Of a stretch of DNA of 64,000 bases, positions 62,579 through 64,000 are shown in pieces. Source of the stretch: Mycolicibacterium rhodesiae NBB3 (GTDB lineage Bacteria > Actinomycetota > Actinomycetes > Mycobacteriales > Mycobacteriaceae); NCBI RefSeq assembly GCF_000230895.2, contig NC_016604.1, forward strand, positions 5,208,001 through 5,272,000, written 5' to 3'. The position numbers were made by a program, and so were the translations under genes. Positions within the stretch are counted from its first letter, which is position 1. Every line of letters begins with the position of its first letter. The notes below the pieces were generated by a model. The model did no database searches and was not told where the DNA came from. It saw only the letters and a list, made by a program, of their open reading frames with translations.

Positions 62579-63774
62579 CTCCCGAACGAGCGGTGATCGT
62601 CGGCGCGAGCCACGCCGGCGCGCAGTTGGCAGCTAATCTTCGAAGGGAGGGGTGGGCTGGGGAGGTCGTGCTCATCGGCGACGAGGGGGGACTGCCCTAC
62701 CACCGGCCTCCGTTGTCGAAGGGATACCTGGCCGGCAAGAACGGCCTCGACGACCTCCTGATTCGCGGCGCTGATTTCTACGAAAAGCAGAACATTCGAC
62801 TCTTCAATGCGACCGTGGAGGCGATCCACCGGAGTGCCAAGCGTGTGTCTCTGAGCACCGGCGACACGCTGACGTACACCAAGCTCGCGTTGTGCACCGG
62901 CGCAAGGGCCAGACGACTCCCCACACCAGGGGTGGATCTTCCCGGAATTCACTACCTGCGTACCGCTGCAGACGTCGAGTTGATCCGTGCCGCCGCCGCA
63001 CCGGGTCGGAGGGTCGTGATCGTGGGCGGCGGTTACATCGGGTTGGAAACGGCGGCCTCGCTGTGTTCGCTCGGCATGAACGTCACTGTCCTCGAGGCAA
63101 CCGAGCGTGTACTCGAACGGGTCACCGCGCCGGAGGTTTCCGCGTTTTACACGCGAATCCACCGCGGCGAGGGAGTGGAGATCCGAACACACGCTCTCGT
63201 CGAAGCCTTCTCCGGTAACGGTGGGGTGCAGGAGGTCGTGCTGGCTGACGGCGAATCGATCCCCGCCGACTTGGTGATCGTCGGCGTCGGTGTGGTGCCG
63301 AATACCGAGCTCGCTGCGGCCGCAGGATTATTTATTGACAACGGCATTGTGATCGACGACCAGGCCCGCACCAGCGACCCCGACATCGTGGCAGCCGGCG
63401 ACTGCACCAGCCACACCATGGCCCGATACGGCTCGCGTATTCGCTTGGAGTGCGTGCCGAGTGCCGGCGAGCAGGCCAAGATCGCTGCGGCGACAATCTG
63501 CGGTAAACACAGCGCGATCGCTGCGCTTCCGTGGTTCTGGTCCGACCAGTACGATCTCAAACTCCAAATTGCCGGTCTCAACGCCGGATACGACGAAGTG
63601 TTGCTCAGTGGTGACCCGTCGCGTGACCGTGACTTCAGCTGCTTCTACTTCCGCGAGGGCGAACTCATCGCCGCCGACTGCGTCAATCGTCCTCGCGATT
63701 TCATGTCCAGTAAGCGGGCCATCAGCCAGCAACTTCGGGTTGACCGCTCAGACCTCCTCGCCGGCTCGATCTGA
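62575..63774 (+). CDS. NAD(P)H-dependent ferredoxin reductase
   Basis: A 399-residue FAD reductase of the putidaredoxin-reductase type. The FAD site is IVGASHAGAQLA, the NAD(P) site VIVGGGYIGLETAASL, the conserved ATG-like CTGARARRLP and the FAD-binding C-terminal AAGDCTSH. The last 90 residues form the interface domain (WFWSDQYDLKLQIAG). It reduces the ferredoxin of this operon and thus feeds the P450. ATG 62575 overlaps the P450 stop as ATGA. Confidence 0.92.
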   Translation: MTPERAVIVGASHAGAQLAANLRREGWAGEVVLIGDEGGLPYHRPPLSKGYLAGKNGLDDLLIRGADFYEKQNIRLFNATVEAIHRSAKRVSLSTGDTLTYTKLALCTGARARRLPTPGVDLPGIHYLRTAADVELIRAAAAPGRRVVIVGGGYIGLETAASLCSLGMNVTVLEATERVLERVTAPEVSAFYTRIHRGEGVEIRTHALVEAFSGNGGVQEVVLADGESIPADLVIVGVGVVPNTELAAAAGLFIDNGIVIDDQARTSDPDIVAAGDCTSHTMARYGSRIRLECVPSAGEQAKIAAATICGKHSAIAALPWFWSDQYDLKLQIAGLNAGYDEVLLSGDPSRDRDFSCFYFREGELIAADCVNRPRDFMSSKRAISQQLRVDRSDLLAGSI

Positions 63775-63810
63775 CTCCCTGCGACGGTGAAACCATGCGC
63801 TCGAAACTCC

Positions 63811-63828
63811 GCAGACTCTGCCGTCTGC
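63811..63828. terminator. Hairpin between convergent ferredoxin reductase and TetR genes
   Basis: GCAGAC and GTCTGC are perfect 6-bp arms around TCTGCC. They lie 36 bases after the reductase stop and 30 bases beyond the end of the convergent TetR gene, so it could terminate both. No T-tract. Confidence 0.4.
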
Positions 63829-63858
63829 TCAGATGCATAGGTCGCGAAAGCTTGTTGG

Positions 63859-64000
63859 TCACAAACTGTGGACAACTCCCAGGTACCTGAGTGCTACGCG
63901 GGAGATCCGCTCACCAGTGGTGGCGATGTCCGCGGCTGGGAGTACAACATGACTCACTGTCAGTCGCACCAGAACATCTGCGACGTCCTCGACGTCTTCG
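63859..64000 (-). CDS. C-terminus of a TetR-family regulator (gene enters from right edge)
   Basis: The complement of the last 142 bases is open and ends at TGA 63859-63861. It reads EDVADVLVRLTVSHVVLPA followed by ATTGERISRVALRYLG and VVHSL. This pattern (helix, LVRL, VSHVVLP, short helix, ALRYL) is how many TetR proteins of lipid loci end. About 46 codons are visible. The DNA-binding half is outside the window, so the family call rests only on the tail. Confidence 0.5.
   Translation of the reverse strand, partial: EDVEDVADVLVRLTVSHVVLPAADIATTGERISRVALRYLGVVHSL

Overview
The window looks like a chromosomal segment of a fast-growing mycobacterium (Mycolicibacterium/Mycobacterium). It is GC-rich, carries mycothiol biosynthesis (mshC), uses many GTG/TTG starts and apparently leaderless starts, and its first 15 kb keeps the gene order I recall for M. 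tuberculosis Rv2124c-Rv2141c.

Region 1 (1-15.2 kb) is conserved core. It holds metH (cut by the window edge), a PAC2-family gene, a DUF1254 lipoprotein, an SDR, mshC, cysQ, an SCO1664-like gene, a DUF3090 gene, a histidine phosphatase, uppP, a small conserved gene, lppL, a DUF5703 gene, pyrD, a PEBP gene and an M20 peptidase. It ends at a tRNA-Leu(GAG) gene at 15184-15269.

Region 2 (15.25-24.2 kb) is an integrative element beside that tRNA. It has a large serine recombinase whose last codons lie inside the tRNA gene, a small ORF in the excisionase position, an HUH-type replication initiator, an FtsK/TraB-like DNA translocase, an SCO3933-like gene, an XRE regulator and a creatininase-family enzyme. 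This is the AICE (actinomycete integrative and conjugative element) layout, but with a serine integrase. A complete ISL3-family insertion sequence (22694-24169, 8-bp target duplication) sits at its right side.

Region 3 (24.4-41.1 kb) is one long leftward set of 14 oxidative catabolism genes: SDR, diiron ferritin-like protein, three Baeyer-Villiger-type flavin monooxygenases (one with two compensating frameshifts), esterase, P450, transglutaminase-like protein, acyl-CoA synthetase, two acyl-CoA dehydrogenases, BtrH-like protein, SCP2 protein and NDMA-dependent alcohol dehydrogenase. Its make-up resembles an enlarged version of the M. tuberculosis mymA operon. A reasonable reading is alcohol to ketone to ester to acid and alcohol to acyl-CoA. 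Two TetR genes and a PF10118 gene follow (41.2-43.6 kb), then a stretch with a decayed P450 fragment.

Region 4 (44.2-59.4 kb) is two convergent CoA-thioester operons. Rightward are accD, accA, fadE, fadD and tetR, behind a 26-bp palindrome. Leftward are thiolase, DUF35, LLM oxidoreductase, two FAS1-like/MaoC hydratase pairs, enoyl-CoA hydratase, a TIGR03084 gene and an AtuA-like gene carrying many single-base indels, then an SDR remnant. The carboxylase plus AtuA content suggests breakdown of a branched or isoprenoid acid. The thiolase-DUF35 pair resembles the steroid side-chain Ltp2 retro-aldolase.

Region 5 (59.7-64 kb) is an alkane-hydroxylase-type module: an AraC regulator divergent from ferredoxin, a CYP153-like P450 and ferredoxin reductase, with the C-terminus of a TetR gene entering from the right edge.
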